64,000 nt of DNA from Hyphomicrobium sp. (GTDB taxonomy: Bacteria > Pseudomonadota > Alphaproteobacteria > Rhizobiales > Hyphomicrobiaceae), in the NCBI GenBank assembly GCA_030148725.1, contig JASBSU010000012.1, positions 1 to 64,000 on the forward strand, in the 5' to 3' direction. The translations under genes were made by a program, and so were the position numbers. The notes under the pieces are model-generated. The model did not search any database. It was not told the origin of the DNA and worked only from the letters and a program-made list of their open reading frames with translations. This document shows positions 9,526 to 18,858 of this stretch, piece after piece. Position 1 is the first letter of the stretch. The number at the start of each line of letters is the position of its first letter.

Positions 9526-12500
9526 TGGCCCGCCCAGCAAATTCTCCGTCTCGCGACCCGTTGCAGCCGCAGCGTCTTTCCAATGGCGGCTTGGTGGATC
9601 GTAGCCGCACCATCGAGTTCACCTTCGATGGCAGGACCTACAAAGGGCATCCGGGCGACACAGTCGCTTCGGCTCTGCTTGCCAACGGCATCGTGCTTGC
9701 CGGTCGCTCCTTCAAGTATCACCGTCCGCGCGGCATCATCAGCGCCGGCTCCGAGGAGCCGAACGCGCTGCTGGAGCTCCGCACAGGCGCGCGCCGCGAG
9801 CCGAACACCAAGGCCACCGTCGCCGAGCTGTTCGATGGTCTCGAGGCCACGAGCCAGAACCGCTGGCCATCGCTCGACTTCGACGTGATGAGCGTCAACT
9901 CGCTGCTCTCGCCGATTTTCGTCGCCGGCTTCTACTACAAGACGTTCATGTGGCCGGCGAAGTTCTGGGAGAAGCTCTACGAGCCGGCCATCCGCCGCGC
10001 TGCAGGCCTTGGCCGCGCCGCCGACGTCGCCGATCCGGATCTCTACGAGAAGGTTACGGCACACACTGATGTGCTGGTGATTGGCGGCGGTCCGGCTGGC
10101 CTGATGGCAGCTCTCGCGGCAGCCCGCTCTGGCAAGCGCGTCGTCATCGTCGATGAGCAGGCGGCCCTCGGCGGTCGCGCCATCGACGACGCCGCAACGA
10201 TCGACGGGCGCCCCGCGCGCGACTGGGTCCGCGCGGCGGAAGAAGAACTTGCAGCCCGTCCGGACGTCACCATTCTGCGCCGCACGGCGGTGTTCGGCAC
10301 CTACGACGGCGGCACGTACGCCGCGATCGAGCGGGTGGCCGATCACCTGCCGCAGCCGAAGGATCACCATCCTCGGCAGCGCCTCTGGCGCATCGTCGCC
10401 AAGCGCGCTGTGCTCGCATCCGGGGCGACCGAGCGGCCCATCGTGTTCGGCGACAACGATCGCCCCGGCGTCATGCTGGCCGGCGCGGTGCGCAGCTATA
10501 TCAATCGCTACGGCGTCGTGCCGGGCGATAACGTCGTGGTATTCACCAACAACGACTACGGCGCGACCACCGTGACGGACCTGATCCGTTCGGGCGCCAA
10601 TGTTGTCGCGCTGGTGGATTCGCGGCCCAAGCCTTCAGAGACGGTTTCGCGCATCGCGAGCGCCACGGGCATCAAGCTGCTCAACGGCGCCGTCGTGACG
10701 CGCGCATTCGGCAAGAAGCGCGTCTCCGGTGTCACCGTGAGAACGCAGACGGGTGCCGAAGTCAAACTGCTCTGCGATCTCGTTGCTGTGTCGGGCGGCT
10801 GGAACCCTAATATCCAGCTCACCACGCATCTCGGCGGCAAGCCGGCGTGGAATGATAGGCTGCAGTGCTTTCTCCCAGGGGCACTGCCGCCCAGTATGTC
10901 GCTCGGCGGCTCTGTCGCCGGCGACTTTTCTCTTCACAAAGCTCTGTCCGGAGGCGCGGCTGCCGGCGCGTCGGCTGTCGCCCTCGAGGGTGCGAAGCCG
11001 ATCACCATCGTCGTCCCGCAGGCTGCCGACGAGAGCGATGCCATTACGCCGTTGTGGCGCGTCGAGGATCACGCCGGCAAGGCGTTCGTCGATTTCCAGA
11101 ACGACGTATCCGACAAGGACATCGAGCTTGCCGAGCGCGAGGGCTTCCGCGCCGTCGAGCATCTGAAGCGCTACACCACGCTCGGCATGGCGACCGATCA
11201 GGGGCGTACGGCGAACGTCAACGCTCTGGCGATCATGGCCGAGATCACCAGCCGCACCATCCCCCAGACGGGCATCACCATCGCCCGCCCGCCCTACGTG
11301 CCTGTCGCCCTCGGTGCCCTCGCCGGCCATCATCGCGGCAAGAGCTTCAAGCCGACGCGCCTGCCGCCCTCATATAAGTGGGCGAAGGAGCAGGGCGGCG
11401 TCTGCGTCGAGACCGGCCTCTGGCTGCGTCCCAGCTACTTCCCGCGCAAGGGCGAGAAGGATTGGCTGGATACGGCCAAGCGCGAGGTGAACACGGTGCG
11501 CAGTGCCGTCGGCATCTGCGATGTGTCCACCCTCGGCAAGGTCGACGTGCAGGGCACCGATGCCGGCATCTTCCTCGACCGCATCTACATGAACAACCTG
11601 AAGAGCCTTCCCATCGGCAAGGCCCGCTACGGCGGCATGCTGCGCGAGGACGGGGTTCTCTTCGATGACGGTACGATCGCTCGCTTCGGCGATCATCACT
11701 ACTTCATCACCACCACCACCGCCAACGCCGTGAGAGCGCTCCAGCACATGGAGTATTGCAGCCAGTGGCTGTGGCCGGAACTCGATGTGCAGATCATCTC
11801 TGCCACCGAGCAGTGGGCGCAGTACGCCGTCGCCGGTCCGAAGTCGCGCGAGTTGCTGCAGAAGATCGTCGATCCCGCGTTCGACATCTCCGATGCCGGC
11901 TTCCCCTACCTGCAGGTCGGTGAGATCACCGTCTGCGGCGGCATCAAGGCCCGGCTGTTCCGTCTCTCCTTCTCTGGCGAGCGCGCCTACGAGATCGGCG
12001 TCCCGGCGCGCTACGGCGATGCGCTGATGCGCAAGCTGTGGGAGGCCGGACGCGAGTTTGGCGCCTGCGCTTACGGCACCGAGGCACTCGGCGTCATGCG
12101 CATCGAGAAAGGCCACATCAGCGGTCCTGAGCTCAACGGCAACACCACCCCGCACGACGTCGGCCTCGGTGGCATGGTGTCGAAGACCAAGGACTTCATC
12201 GGCCGCGTCCTCGGCGCTCGTCCGGGCATGCTCGATCCGAACCGTCCTTCGCTGGTCGGCTTCCGCCCCGTGGACCGCTCCGCGCGGCTGAGGTCGGGCG
12301 CGCATTTCATCGCGCAGGGCGTCGAAGCGACGGCCGAGAACGACGATGGGTACATGACGTCCGTCGCCTACTCGCCGTCCAACGGACATTGGATCGGGCT
12401 CGGCTTCCTCAAGCACGGACCGAGCCGCATCGGCGAGATCGTGCGCGCCTACGATCCCGTCCGTGGTGGCGACACGCTGGTCGAGGTTGTGAAACCCGTA

Positions 12501-12536
12501 TTCGTTGATCAGGAAGGAGTGCGCGTCCGTGGCTGA
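9525..12536 (+). CDS. soxA: Sarcosine oxidase alpha-type subunit (SoxA/MgdC family)
   Basis: A 1003-residue alpha subunit: an N-terminal 2Fe-2S-ferredoxin-like fold without cluster cysteines (FTFDGRTYKGHPGDT), a NAD-binding Rossmann region (VLVIGGGPAGLMAALAAA), then GCV_T and GCV_T_C domains from about residue 620 that bind folate and form methylene-tetrahydrofolate in known homologues. The ATG at 9525 overlaps the soxD stop; an upstream extension to 9411 only reads soxD out of frame. It works with SoxB, SoxD and SoxG. Length fits the family (about 950-1000). Confidence 0.9.
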   Translation: MARPANSPSRDPLQPQRLSNGGLVDRSRTIEFTFDGRTYKGHPGDTVASALLANGIVLAGRSFKYHRPRGIISAGSEEPNALLELRTGARREPNTKATVAELFDGLEATSQNRWPSLDFDVMSVNSLLSPIFVAGFYYKTFMWPAKFWEKLYEPAIRRAAGLGRAADVADPDLYEKVTAHTDVLVIGGGPAGLMAALAAARSGKRVVIVDEQAALGGRAIDDAATIDGRPARDWVRAAEEELAARPDVTILRRTAVFGTYDGGTYAAIERVADHLPQPKDHHPRQRLWRIVAKRAVLASGATERPIVFGDNDRPGVMLAGAVRSYINRYGVVPGDNVVVFTNNDYGATTVTDLIRSGANVVALVDSRPKPSETVSRIASATGIKLLNGAVVTRAFGKKRVSGVTVRTQTGAEVKLLCDLVAVSGGWNPNIQLTTHLGGKPAWNDRLQCFLPGALPPSMSLGGSVAGDFSLHKALSGGAAAGASAVALEGAKPITIVVPQAADESDAITPLWRVEDHAGKAFVDFQNDVSDKDIELAEREGFRAVEHLKRYTTLGMATDQGRTANVNALAIMAEITSRTIPQTGITIARPPYVPVALGALAGHHRGKSFKPTRLPPSYKWAKEQGGVCVETGLWLRPSYFPRKGEKDWLDTAKREVNTVRSAVGICDVSTLGKVDVQGTDAGIFLDRIYMNNLKSLPIGKARYGGMLREDGVLFDDGTIARFGDHHYFITTTTANAVRALQHMEYCSQWLWPELDVQIISATEQWAQYAVAGPKSRELLQKIVDPAFDISDAGFPYLQVGEITVCGGIKARLFRLSFSGERAYEIGVPARYGDALMRKLWEAGREFGACAYGTEALGVMRIEKGHISGPELNGNTTPHDVGLGGMVSKTKDFIGRVLGARPGMLDPNRPSLVGFRPVDRSARLRSGAHFIAQGVEATAENDDGYMTSVAYSPSNGHWIGLGFLKHGPSRIGEIVRAYDPVRGGDTLVEVVKPVFVDQEGVRVRG

Positions 12537-13113
12537 CAGCACCTTGCAACCGACATCCGCCTTCTCGCACCTTGAACCGACTTCGCTGCCAGGCATTGCG
12601 ATCGAGCCACGTGAGAATTTCACGATGGCGAGCTTCGCCGCCGGCAAGGGACGCCTCGAGGCTCTGGCCGCGGCCATCCGCGAAGCCTACGGCGTCGAGC
12701 TGCCGCGGCGACCGCAACGGGTCGTCGGCAACGGCATCGTCTTCGTCTGGCTCGGTCCAGACCAGTGGCTCGCCATCGCCGAGCGCACGAACAATCGCGA
12801 CCTCGAAGTTGAGCTGAAGCAGCGCGTCGCCGGACTGGCGTCTGTCGTCGATCAGTCCGATGGACGCGTTATCGTGCGTGTGTCCGGACCGCTCGCACGC
12901 GAAGTGCTCGCCAAGGGCGTGCCGATCGACCTGCACGCGGACACGTTCGGCGTCAACGCCGTCGCGATCACGCACGCCAGCCACATCGGCGTCATCATGT
13001 GGCAGGTCGATGCTGCGCCGACGTTCGAGCTGGCGATGTTCCGCAGCTATGCGGACAGCTTCGCCCACTGGCTGCTCGAGGCCGTAGCGAGTACTGTTCC
13101 CGCGGCCGCCTGA
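12529..13113 (+). CDS. soxG: Sarcosine oxidase gamma-type subunit (SoxG)
   Basis: A 194-residue gamma subunit with the small GCV_T-like fold (VWLGPDQWLAI, then SDGRVIVRVSGPLAREVLAKG). I choose the GTG at 12529 (VADSTLQP) because AGGAAGGAG lies at 12511-12519 at normal spacing; an ATG at 12505 is the alternative. It overlaps the soxA end by 8 bp. It completes the B-D-A-G set. Confidence 0.85.
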   Translation: MADSTLQPTSAFSHLEPTSLPGIAIEPRENFTMASFAAGKGRLEALAAAIREAYGVELPRRPQRVVGNGIVFVWLGPDQWLAIAERTNNRDLEVELKQRVAGLASVVDQSDGRVIVRVSGPLAREVLAKGVPIDLHADTFGVNAVAITHASHIGVIMWQVDAAPTFELAMFRSYADSFAHWLLEAVASTVPAAA

Positions 13114-13152
13114 GCGGACAGCGGCAACGATTGCTTTGAAAGGAACTGAGAC

Positions 13153-13698
13153 ATGAGCAGATTAGGCGTGCGCATTGGCGAAGCCCTCGTGGCCGGCGGC
13201 CCGCCTGGCACTGCGGCCGAGCCCGAGGTCGCCATCGGCGAGATGGACGGCCCCTTCGGCGCGACGTTCGCCAACCTGCTCGGCAATCAGGTGAAGGGCC
13301 ACAGCCGTGTGCTGGCGCTGCTGAATACGGACGTGATGGTCCGCCCGCCGACGCTGTGCGTCAGCAAGGTCACGGTCGAGAACGAGCGCTACACAAACAT
13401 CCTGATGGGCACCGTGCAGTACGCCACTGCGATGGGCGTGCTCGATTCGGTGCGCAACGGCGACATCCCGCGCGACAAGTGCAACGACCTCGGCATCATC
13501 ATCTCGGTTTGGCTCAACCCGATGGTCGCGACCATCGACAATCTCGATCACAAGATCCTCTTCAACATCCACCGCGAGGCAACCTCACGCGCCATTGCCA
13601 AAGCCATGCGCATTGAGCCCTCGATCGACTGGCTGCTCGAGAACCAGGAGCGGATCATCCATAAGTACTTCGAGAAGGGCATGAAGGGCGAGATCTAG
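13153..13698 (+). CDS. Formaldehyde-activating enzyme (Fae) homologue, divergent
   Basis: A 181-residue member of the Fae family. Canonical Fae condenses formaldehyde with tetrahydromethanopterin. Seen: the family start VRIGEALVAG, the core FANLLGNQVKGHSRVLALL, KVTVENERY, and AMGVLDSVRNGDIP. Where Methylobacterium Fae carries the catalytic His22 (AHIDLIIG, from memory), this protein reads AEPEVAIG, so the His appears to be Glu. The tail IHKYFEKGMKGEI also differs. It lies 39 bp after soxG with AAGGAA before the ATG, so it is probably the last gene of that operon. It may be a formaldehyde-binding or sensing protein rather than the main Fae. Confidence 0.85.
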   Translation: MSRLGVRIGEALVAGGPPGTAAEPEVAIGEMDGPFGATFANLLGNQVKGHSRVLALLNTDVMVRPPTLCVSKVTVENERYTNILMGTVQYATAMGVLDSVRNGDIPRDKCNDLGIIISVWLNPMVATIDNLDHKILFNIHREATSRAIAKAMRIEPSIDWLLENQERIIHKYFEKGMKGEI

Positions 13699-13713
13699 CC
13701 CTTCCCACCCCGG

Positions 13714-13762
13714 GCCGCTTTCTGCGGCTACGGGCACCTGAGAGGGCGCCCCGGTCGCCCTC
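13714..13762 (+). terminator. Possible terminator hairpins after the sox operon
   Basis: Two short hairpins follow the Fae-homologue stop: GCCGC/GCGGC (13714-13728) and GAGGGCG/CGCCCTC (13742-13762). Neither has a T-run, so termination is only suggested by position. Confidence 0.35.
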
Positions 13763-13852
13763 GCCGAGCGGCAGAGACAACTTGACCGCCAGCCGCCGTC
13801 TTGCGGGCCGGCCGCCTGAATTTCGCGCCAGCGAATCAGTTATCGCTGGTGC

Positions 13853-15139
13853 ATGATCGAGTTCCTCTCCAGTCTGGATTTGTCCGGTATCGAGGATTTC
13901 CTCGCCGAGAACGCTCTCGTCCTGACGTGCGCCGCCATCGGCATCTCGGGCCTCATAACCGCTCTCGCCGCGCTCGTTTCCGCCGCCCGCTCGCGCAATC
14001 GCGCCTCTCAGGTCGAGTTCGCCGAATTGAAGGGGCGGATCTCCGCCATGGCCGAGCTCTCGGTCCAGCAGACGGCCGAGCAGCAGCGCGGTCTCAACGA
14101 CCGCATCGACATGCTGACGCGCCACGTTTCGCAGGCACTGGACGCGACGGCGTCACGCTTGGGCGAGAACCTCAACGCCACGGCCTCGCGTCTCGGCGAA
14201 AACCTCAACGCGACCGCAGCGCGTCTGGGCGACAACATCAATGCTACGGCCGCGCGCATTGGCGACAACCTCGGAGAATCCGAGCGCCGCACCTGGGAAA
14301 GCCTGTCGACGCTGAACGAGCGTCTCGCCCTGATCGACGAGGCCAACCGCAGCATTTCGGAGCTTTCGAGCGAGGTCGGGTCCCTGCACGGCGTGCTCGC
14401 CAATAAGCAGGCGCGCGGCGCCTTCGGTCAGATGCGCATGGAAACCATCGTGCGTGATGCTCTGCCGGCGGGCGCCTACGACTTCCAGCCGACGCTTTCG
14501 AACGGCAAGCGGCCCGACTGCGTGATCCGGCTGCCCAACAGCGAGGCGCTGGTCGTCGATTCCAAGTTTCCCCTCGAAGGCTTCGAGGCGCTGCGCACCG
14601 CGCAATCGGCCGACGAGACGAAGCTCGCCTGTGCGGCGATCCGCGAGGCAGTTGGCCGCCACATCGCTGCGATCGAGGAAAAGTACCTCATCCCGGGGGA
14701 GACGCAGGAGACCGCGCTCTTGTTCGTCCCCTCCGAGTCGATCTGCGCCGACCTCTATGAGAAGTTTCCCGACCTTGTGCAGGCCGCCCACCGGGCGCGC
14801 GTCATGATCGTCTCGCCGAACACGATGATGCTCGCCGTTCAGACGGTCCAGGCATTGCTGAAAGACGCCAAGATGCGCGACCACGCCGACATCATCCAGC
14901 GCGAGGTCGGCCTTTTGATTTCCGACGTGGCCCAGCTCGTCGAGCGCGTATCGGATCTCGAGCGTCACTTTGCGCTGTCGGGCAAGTCGCTCGAAAAGGT
15001 GTCGGCCACGACCGCCAAGATCCTCGCCCGCCGCGATCGCCTCAACATCCTCGATCTCGACGCCATGCAGGAGACAGCTTCCAACGTCACCGCGCTGCCG
15101 GACACCGAGTCCCCGACGAAGCGCAACCGCTCGCGCTAG
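13853..15139 (+). CDS. rmuC: DNA recombination protein RmuC
   Basis: A 428-residue RmuC-family protein, linked in E. coli to limiting DNA inversions and containing a PD-(D/E)XK-like fold. N-terminal transmembrane helix (about residues 22-45), a long coiled coil with four near-identical 11-residue units (98-141), then the RmuC domain: RGAFGQMRMETIVRDALP, KRPDCVIRLPN, VVDSKFPLEGFEAL, and ALLFVPSESI. Its stop overlaps the convergent PAP2 gene. Confidence 0.93.
   Translation: MIEFLSSLDLSGIEDFLAENALVLTCAAIGISGLITALAALVSAARSRNRASQVEFAELKGRISAMAELSVQQTAEQQRGLNDRIDMLTRHVSQALDATASRLGENLNATASRLGENLNATAARLGDNINATAARIGDNLGESERRTWESLSTLNERLALIDEANRSISELSSEVGSLHGVLANKQARGAFGQMRMETIVRDALPAGAYDFQPTLSNGKRPDCVIRLPNSEALVVDSKFPLEGFEALRTAQSADETKLACAAIREAVGRHIAAIEEKYLIPGETQETALLFVPSESICADLYEKFPDLVQAAHRARVMIVSPNTMMLAVQTVQALLKDAKMRDHADIIQREVGLLISDVAQLVERVSDLERHFALSGKSLEKVSATTAKILARRDRLNILDLDAMQETASNVTALPDTESPTKRNRSR
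14144..14275 (+). repeat. 33-bp repeats inside rmuC coiled coil
   Basis: Four tandem 33-bp units encode ATASRLGENLN-type hendecads (ATASRLGENLN twice, then ATAARLGDNIN and ATAARIGDNLG). The 11-residue period is the classical hendecad coiled-coil repeat, so the array simply lengthens the coiled coil. Confidence 0.85.
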
Positions 15140-15780
15140 CTCGGCCGCCGTCCGAAAAATCCGCTGGCGACACACAGGATCAGCGCGGCAAGGGCAAATC
15201 CGGCCACGACATCGGTCGGGTAGTGAACCCCGAGGTAGACGCGCGAAAGGCCGATGAGCCCGATGAGGACAATCGTTGCGCCGAGGATGAGCCCCCGCTG
15301 CCACGGCTTGGTCATCTGAGCGGCGAGCAACGAGCCGAGGACCCCATAGACGCAGCCTGCGTACAGCGCGTGCCCGCTCGCGAAGCTGTAGCTCGATGGC
15401 AGATCGCCGAAGAACGGCTCCGGACGCGCGCGGGCCACCGTAAACTTGACCGCGTTGTTGACCACCGCGGCGGCCGTCATGACGGTAACGAGGTGCAGGG
15501 CAGCGCGCCGGTGGCCGAGCGCCAGCAGCGCCAGACCCTCAACCGCCGTCAGCGTATAGACAACCGCGACGGACCCGAGCTGCGTCACAAACATGAAGAA
15601 GGCGGTGAGCTTCGGGTTGGCATAACCGTTGACGGTTGTCCGCACCAGCGCGTCGATGCCGTCGCTTGCGCCCCAAATGACCGCCGTCGCGATCGACGCG
15701 AAAAGCAGTAGCGACCCAGTCAGGCAAGCGAGGCGCCGGCTCGAAGCCTTCGCCGTGGTGCTATCGTCGACGTCCACCAT
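15136..15780 (-). CDS. PAP2-family membrane phosphatase
   Basis: A 214-residue polytopic protein with the three phosphatase motifs of the PAP2/acid-phosphatase superfamily: KFTVARARP, SFASGH and SRVYLGVHYPTD. About six hydrophobic segments. It likely dephosphorylates a lipid phosphate (phosphatidate or undecaprenyl pyrophosphate) at the membrane. A diacylglycerol-kinase-like gene lies just upstream in the same direction, which fits a lipid-phosphate pair. Its stop overlaps the rmuC stop on the other strand. Confidence 0.9.
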   Translation of the reverse strand: MVDVDDSTTAKASSRRLACLTGSLLLFASIATAVIWGASDGIDALVRTTVNGYANPKLTAFFMFVTQLGSVAVVYTLTAVEGLALLALGHRRAALHLVTVMTAAAVVNNAVKFTVARARPEPFFGDLPSSYSFASGHALYAGCVYGVLGSLLAAQMTKPWQRGLILGATIVLIGLIGLSRVYLGVHYPTDVVAGFALAALILCVASGFFGRRPS

Positions 15781-15883
15781 GCCCTCCTGCCCGCGCCCGT
15801 TCGCGCACTATGCAGCAAGGCGCAGGCGGAGCCTAGGCCACGTGAACTCGTGGCGTCACCAAAAGACTAAAATGCGGTGGGCT

Positions 15884-16798
15884 TCACTGAGCGTTCGGCA
15901 CGATGACGTGCAGCGCTTTCGGATGGATACGAAAATGCAGCGGTGAGCGTGTCACGAACAATTCGCCATCATTCGCCACCTTCAAGCGGCGGCGGCGTCG
16001 CGTCTGCACCCAAAGCTCCTTGGCTTCGAGAACCTTCAACTCGACCGGCTTGATGCGACCGAGCAGGGCACGCGCGGCCATGCCGATCAGCTTGGCACGC
16101 CCGGCGTCCGGCGCGCTGCAGATCCAGAGCTTTCCATCGTCAAGCTGTTGCCGCTCGCCGATCCGCAAGCCGGCCGCGTGATACGCGTTGTTGCCGACAA
16201 AGATGAACGGCGTCCGGTCAGTGGAATCGTACCGGCCGTCGGCGTGCAGGCTGGCGTGGAAGTGCGGAACCCTTCGCATGATGCGCACCAGCGCGTGCAT
16301 GAAGGCCAGCCATTTGCGCATACCGCGGCGCTGCAACTCGGAACGCTCGGCGACGATGGCCGGGTAGAGCCCGATGCTCGAGTTGTTAACGAAGATGCGC
16401 CCGTTGACCTCGCCGACATCGACCTGCTTCGTATGCCCTGCGATGATGGTCTCGACTGCGGCGTCGAGATTGAGCGGAATACCGGCGTCCTTAGCGAAAT
16501 GGTTGAACGTGCCGAGCGGCAGCACGCCGAGCGCGGTTTTGGTGCCAACGAGCGCCGAGGCTACGGCGCTGACGGTGCCGTCGCCGCCCGCTGCAACGAT
16601 CGTACGATAGCCTCTCTCCGCATAGCTCCGGGCCAGTGGAACCAGTTCACGGCCGTTCTCGACCAGGATGGTCTCGACCCGCGTTCCCTGTTCCTTGAAG
16701 AGCGCCTCCACGCGCGCAGCATGCCTCTCCGCCTCGTTGGAACGCGCACGCCCATTGACGATGCACGCCACGACGCACTGGTCGACACGCTGATCCAT
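15884..16798 (-). CDS. Diacylglycerol kinase-family lipid kinase
   Basis: A 304-residue protein of the DagK/YegS lipid kinase family: the nucleotide-binding IVAAGGDGTVSAVASAL, then GVLPLGTFNHFAKDAGIP, and the C-terminal beta-sandwich. It phosphorylates a diacylglycerol- or sphingoid-type lipid at the inner membrane. The start is set at ATG 16798 (MDQRVDQC), with GGAGGG nine bases upstream; a GTG at 16819 would place that Shine-Dalgarno inside the coding region. Probably functions with the adjacent PAP2 phosphatase. Confidence 0.9.
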   Translation of the reverse strand: MDQRVDQCVVACIVNGRARSNEAERHAARVEALFKEQGTRVETILVENGRELVPLARSYAERGYRTIVAAGGDGTVSAVASALVGTKTALGVLPLGTFNHFAKDAGIPLNLDAAVETIIAGHTKQVDVGEVNGRIFVNNSSIGLYPAIVAERSELQRRGMRKWLAFMHALVRIMRRVPHFHASLHADGRYDSTDRTPFIFVGNNAYHAAGLRIGERQQLDDGKLWICSAPDAGRAKLIGMAARALLGRIKPVELKVLEAKELWVQTRRRRRLKVANDGELFVTRSPLHFRIHPKALHVIVPNAQ

Positions 16799-16880
16799 GT
16801 TGGAACGCCCTCCACTCACGCAAGTAACACGCGAGCGGGACTGGTTGTTCCGCGGCGCGGATTAAGCGTGGCGGCCGGCC

Positions 16881-17387
16881 TCATCTTGAAACCCAGTCCG
16901 CGCATTTAACCGGCTGACCCGGCTCTCCCCACGGGCTGATCGGCACCGCCGAAGTCGAGTTCTCCGGGCTGCCCTCGATCATCTTGTCGGTGTAGGTCAT
17001 GTAGACCAGGACATTGCGCTTGGCGTCGCATCCGCGCACGATCTGCATCTTCTTGAAAATCAGCGACCGGCGCTGGCTGAACGCTTCATCGCCCTGCTCC
17101 AGCTTGCGCTTGAACTTGATCGGCCCGACCTGACGGCAGGCGAGCGACGTGTTCGACAGCTCCTCGGCGAGCCCCAGCCAACCCGCCCAGCCGCCCTTCT
17201 CCGGCACCGTGAAGTAGCAGGTCACCCCTTCCACGTCCGGATCGTCGATGGCGTAGGTACCGAGCTTGTGGTCGGGCGAGAGAAACTTCCAGACCGTCGT
17301 CTTCTTCATGATGAGGTCTGGATCCTCGGCGCTGGCCGGGCCGGCGAGCAGCAATGCGAAACCGAGGCAGATGGCGATGAAGCGCAT
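16881..17387 (-). CDS. creA: CreA-family periplasmic protein
   Basis: A 168-residue CreA-family protein of unknown biochemical function. N-terminal signal peptide (MRFIAICLGFALLLAGPASA) with cleavage before EDPD. Family segments are DPDVEGVTCYFTV, RRSLIFKKMQIVRG and LVYMTYTDKMIEGSP. The start at 17387 has GAAGGAGAA just upstream; the longer frame to 17420 lacks a good site. Divergent from the membrane gene at 17519. Confidence 0.88.
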   Translation of the reverse strand: MRFIAICLGFALLLAGPASAEDPDLIMKKTTVWKFLSPDHKLGTYAIDDPDVEGVTCYFTVPEKGGWAGWLGLAEELSNTSLACRQVGPIKFKRKLEQGDEAFSQRRSLIFKKMQIVRGCDAKRNVLVYMTYTDKMIEGSPENSTSAVPISPWGEPGQPVKCADWVSR

Positions 17388-17518
17388 GGTGTTCTCCTTC
17401 GGCGGTACTCGGGCCGCCACCGATGCGAGCAGATGGCCCCGCGTGCGCGGGAGTGCAAGTTGTCCGATCGTGGTAAGGGTTGCTGGGGCCTGAAGTCGGC
17501 TAGAGCAAAGAGGGTGAC

Positions 17519-17995
17519 GTGGCGCGCCGGTCGATCAACGACGCAGCAAAGGTGTTCATAGCGGTTTTCGTGCTCGGACCGCCGATCGGCGGCAGCCTCG
17601 TGCTGATCGGCCTGCAAGTATCCCAGTGGATCACCAGTGCTCCCACGGAGCCGTTGCTGCAACGGCTGGCCGGTCTGGGTCAGCTGCTGCTGGTGACGGT
17701 GCCTCTGTCCTACTACGTCGGGGGCATGGCGGCCGGCATCGCCGGCCTGGCGCTCGCGGCCTATATCGCCTGGGGCTATAGATTCACGCTCTGGGCCTGT
17801 ATCGCAGCGGCATTGATCTATCCGGCCGGCTTTGCCGTCCAGGCGCTGATTGTGGCCTCTAAAGATAGCCTCACGCCCGCGCTGATTTACGCCGCCGTGA
17901 TGGCGGCGGGCGCGGTCGCATCGGCCGTCATTTGCTACTTCCTGTTGCGCCGGACTTCGCTGGTGCGAAGACTTAACGCTGCCCCTCAGGCGTGA
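17519..17995 (+). CDS. Hypothetical four-helix membrane protein
   Basis: A 158-residue protein with about four hydrophobic segments (residues 10-32, 52-85, 95-115, 120-143) and a basic C terminus. It starts with GTG preceded by AGAGGG. I do not recognise a family. It is followed 31 bp later by the YcgN-type gene and may be co-transcribed. Confidence 0.65.
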   Translation: MARRSINDAAKVFIAVFVLGPPIGGSLVLIGLQVSQWITSAPTEPLLQRLAGLGQLLLVTVPLSYYVGGMAAGIAGLALAAYIAWGYRFTLWACIAAALIYPAGFAVQALIVASKDSLTPALIYAAVMAAGAVASAVICYFLLRRTSLVRRLNAAPQA

Positions 17996-18026
17996 CGGCG
18001 CGAAACGGTGTGCTACAAGGCGCCCC

Positions 18027-18500
18027 ATGAGAAATCGCAACGAGGATCCCGAGCCGCGCGGCCATCGCCCGTTCTGGGAGGCAAAGCCGCTTACCGCCCT
18101 GTCGCACGAGGAATGGGAATCCCTGTGCGACGGCTGCGGCCAGTGCTGCCTGCTCAAGGTCGAGGATGAGGATACGGGCGGCATCTACCTCACGCGTCTC
18201 GGCTGCAAGCTGCTCGACACCAAGACGTGCCAGTGTCGCGATTATCCGAACCGCAAGAAGAAGGTTCCCGACTGCCTGAGCATCGGCCCCGACGACATCG
18301 CGCGCTTGTCCTGGCTGCCGAAGACCTGCGCCTACCGCACGCTCGCTGAGGGACGCGCGCTCGAATGGTGGCACCCGCTGCTATCAGGCGACCCCGAGAC
18401 CGTGCACGAGGCCGGCATTTCCGTGCGCGGATGGGCCCGCAGCGAAAAGGGCATCAAGCCGAGCGCCATCGCGCGCTACATCATCGGCGAAGCCGGCTGA
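18027..18500 (+). CDS. UPF0260/YcgN cysteine-cluster protein
   Basis: A 157-residue YcgN/UPF0260-family protein, part of the YkgJ zinc- or iron-chelating cysteine-cluster superfamily. Seen: the N-terminal [19 protein letters not shown], the [13 protein letters not shown] cluster, [17 protein letters not shown], and CLSIGPDDI. The cysteines are all conserved in pattern, which points to metal binding. The function in the cell is unknown. Confidence 0.92.
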   Translation: MRNRNEDPEPRGHRPFWEAKPLTALSHEEWESLCDGCGQCCLLKVEDEDTGGIYLTRLGCKLLDTKTCQCRDYPNRKKKVPDCLSIGPDDIARLSWLPKTCAYRTLAEGRALEWWHPLLSGDPETVHEAGISVRGWARSEKGIKPSAIARYIIGEAG

Positions 18501-18505
18501 GGGAA

Positions 18506-18856
18506 ATGGTGATGCACAACGCCGGACGTCCGGTCCCCGTCGACACCCGCCGCACCGGTGCCAGCATCAGTGATGCGAACATGCTTGCGTTGACCGCGGT
18601 CGTCATTGCGACGGTGCTCGCACTGGCGATCACGCAGCTTCGCCTCGACGGTGCGATTGGCACGAACTTCGCCGCCGTGCTGGCCGTGCTCGTCGCCGCA
18701 GCGCACTTTGCCGTCGTGCTCGTGGCCGCCATTCGTACGCGCCGCATCGCCTGGTCGCTCTACCTGCTGCTCACCGCTGCAGCTTTCATCGCCATCGGCG
18801 CGGTCACGCCGATCTCGGCGGCGCTGTCGCTGCTGCGCCTCGTCGTGAGCGTCTGA
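18506..18856 (+). CDS. Small hypothetical membrane protein
   Basis: A 116-residue protein with three to four hydrophobic segments (about 27-46, 53-75, 81-100). It starts at ATG 18506 five bases after the previous stop (a second ATG at 18512 is possible; GAGGG lies just upstream). No family recognised. It ends two bases before uup and is therefore likely in the same operon. Confidence 0.65.
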   Translation: MVMHNAGRPVPVDTRRTGASISDANMLALTAVVIATVLALAITQLRLDGAIGTNFAAVLAVLVAAAHFAVVLVAAIRTRRIAWSLYLLLTAAAFIAIGAVTPISAALSLLRLVVSV

Positions 18857-18858
18857 GC

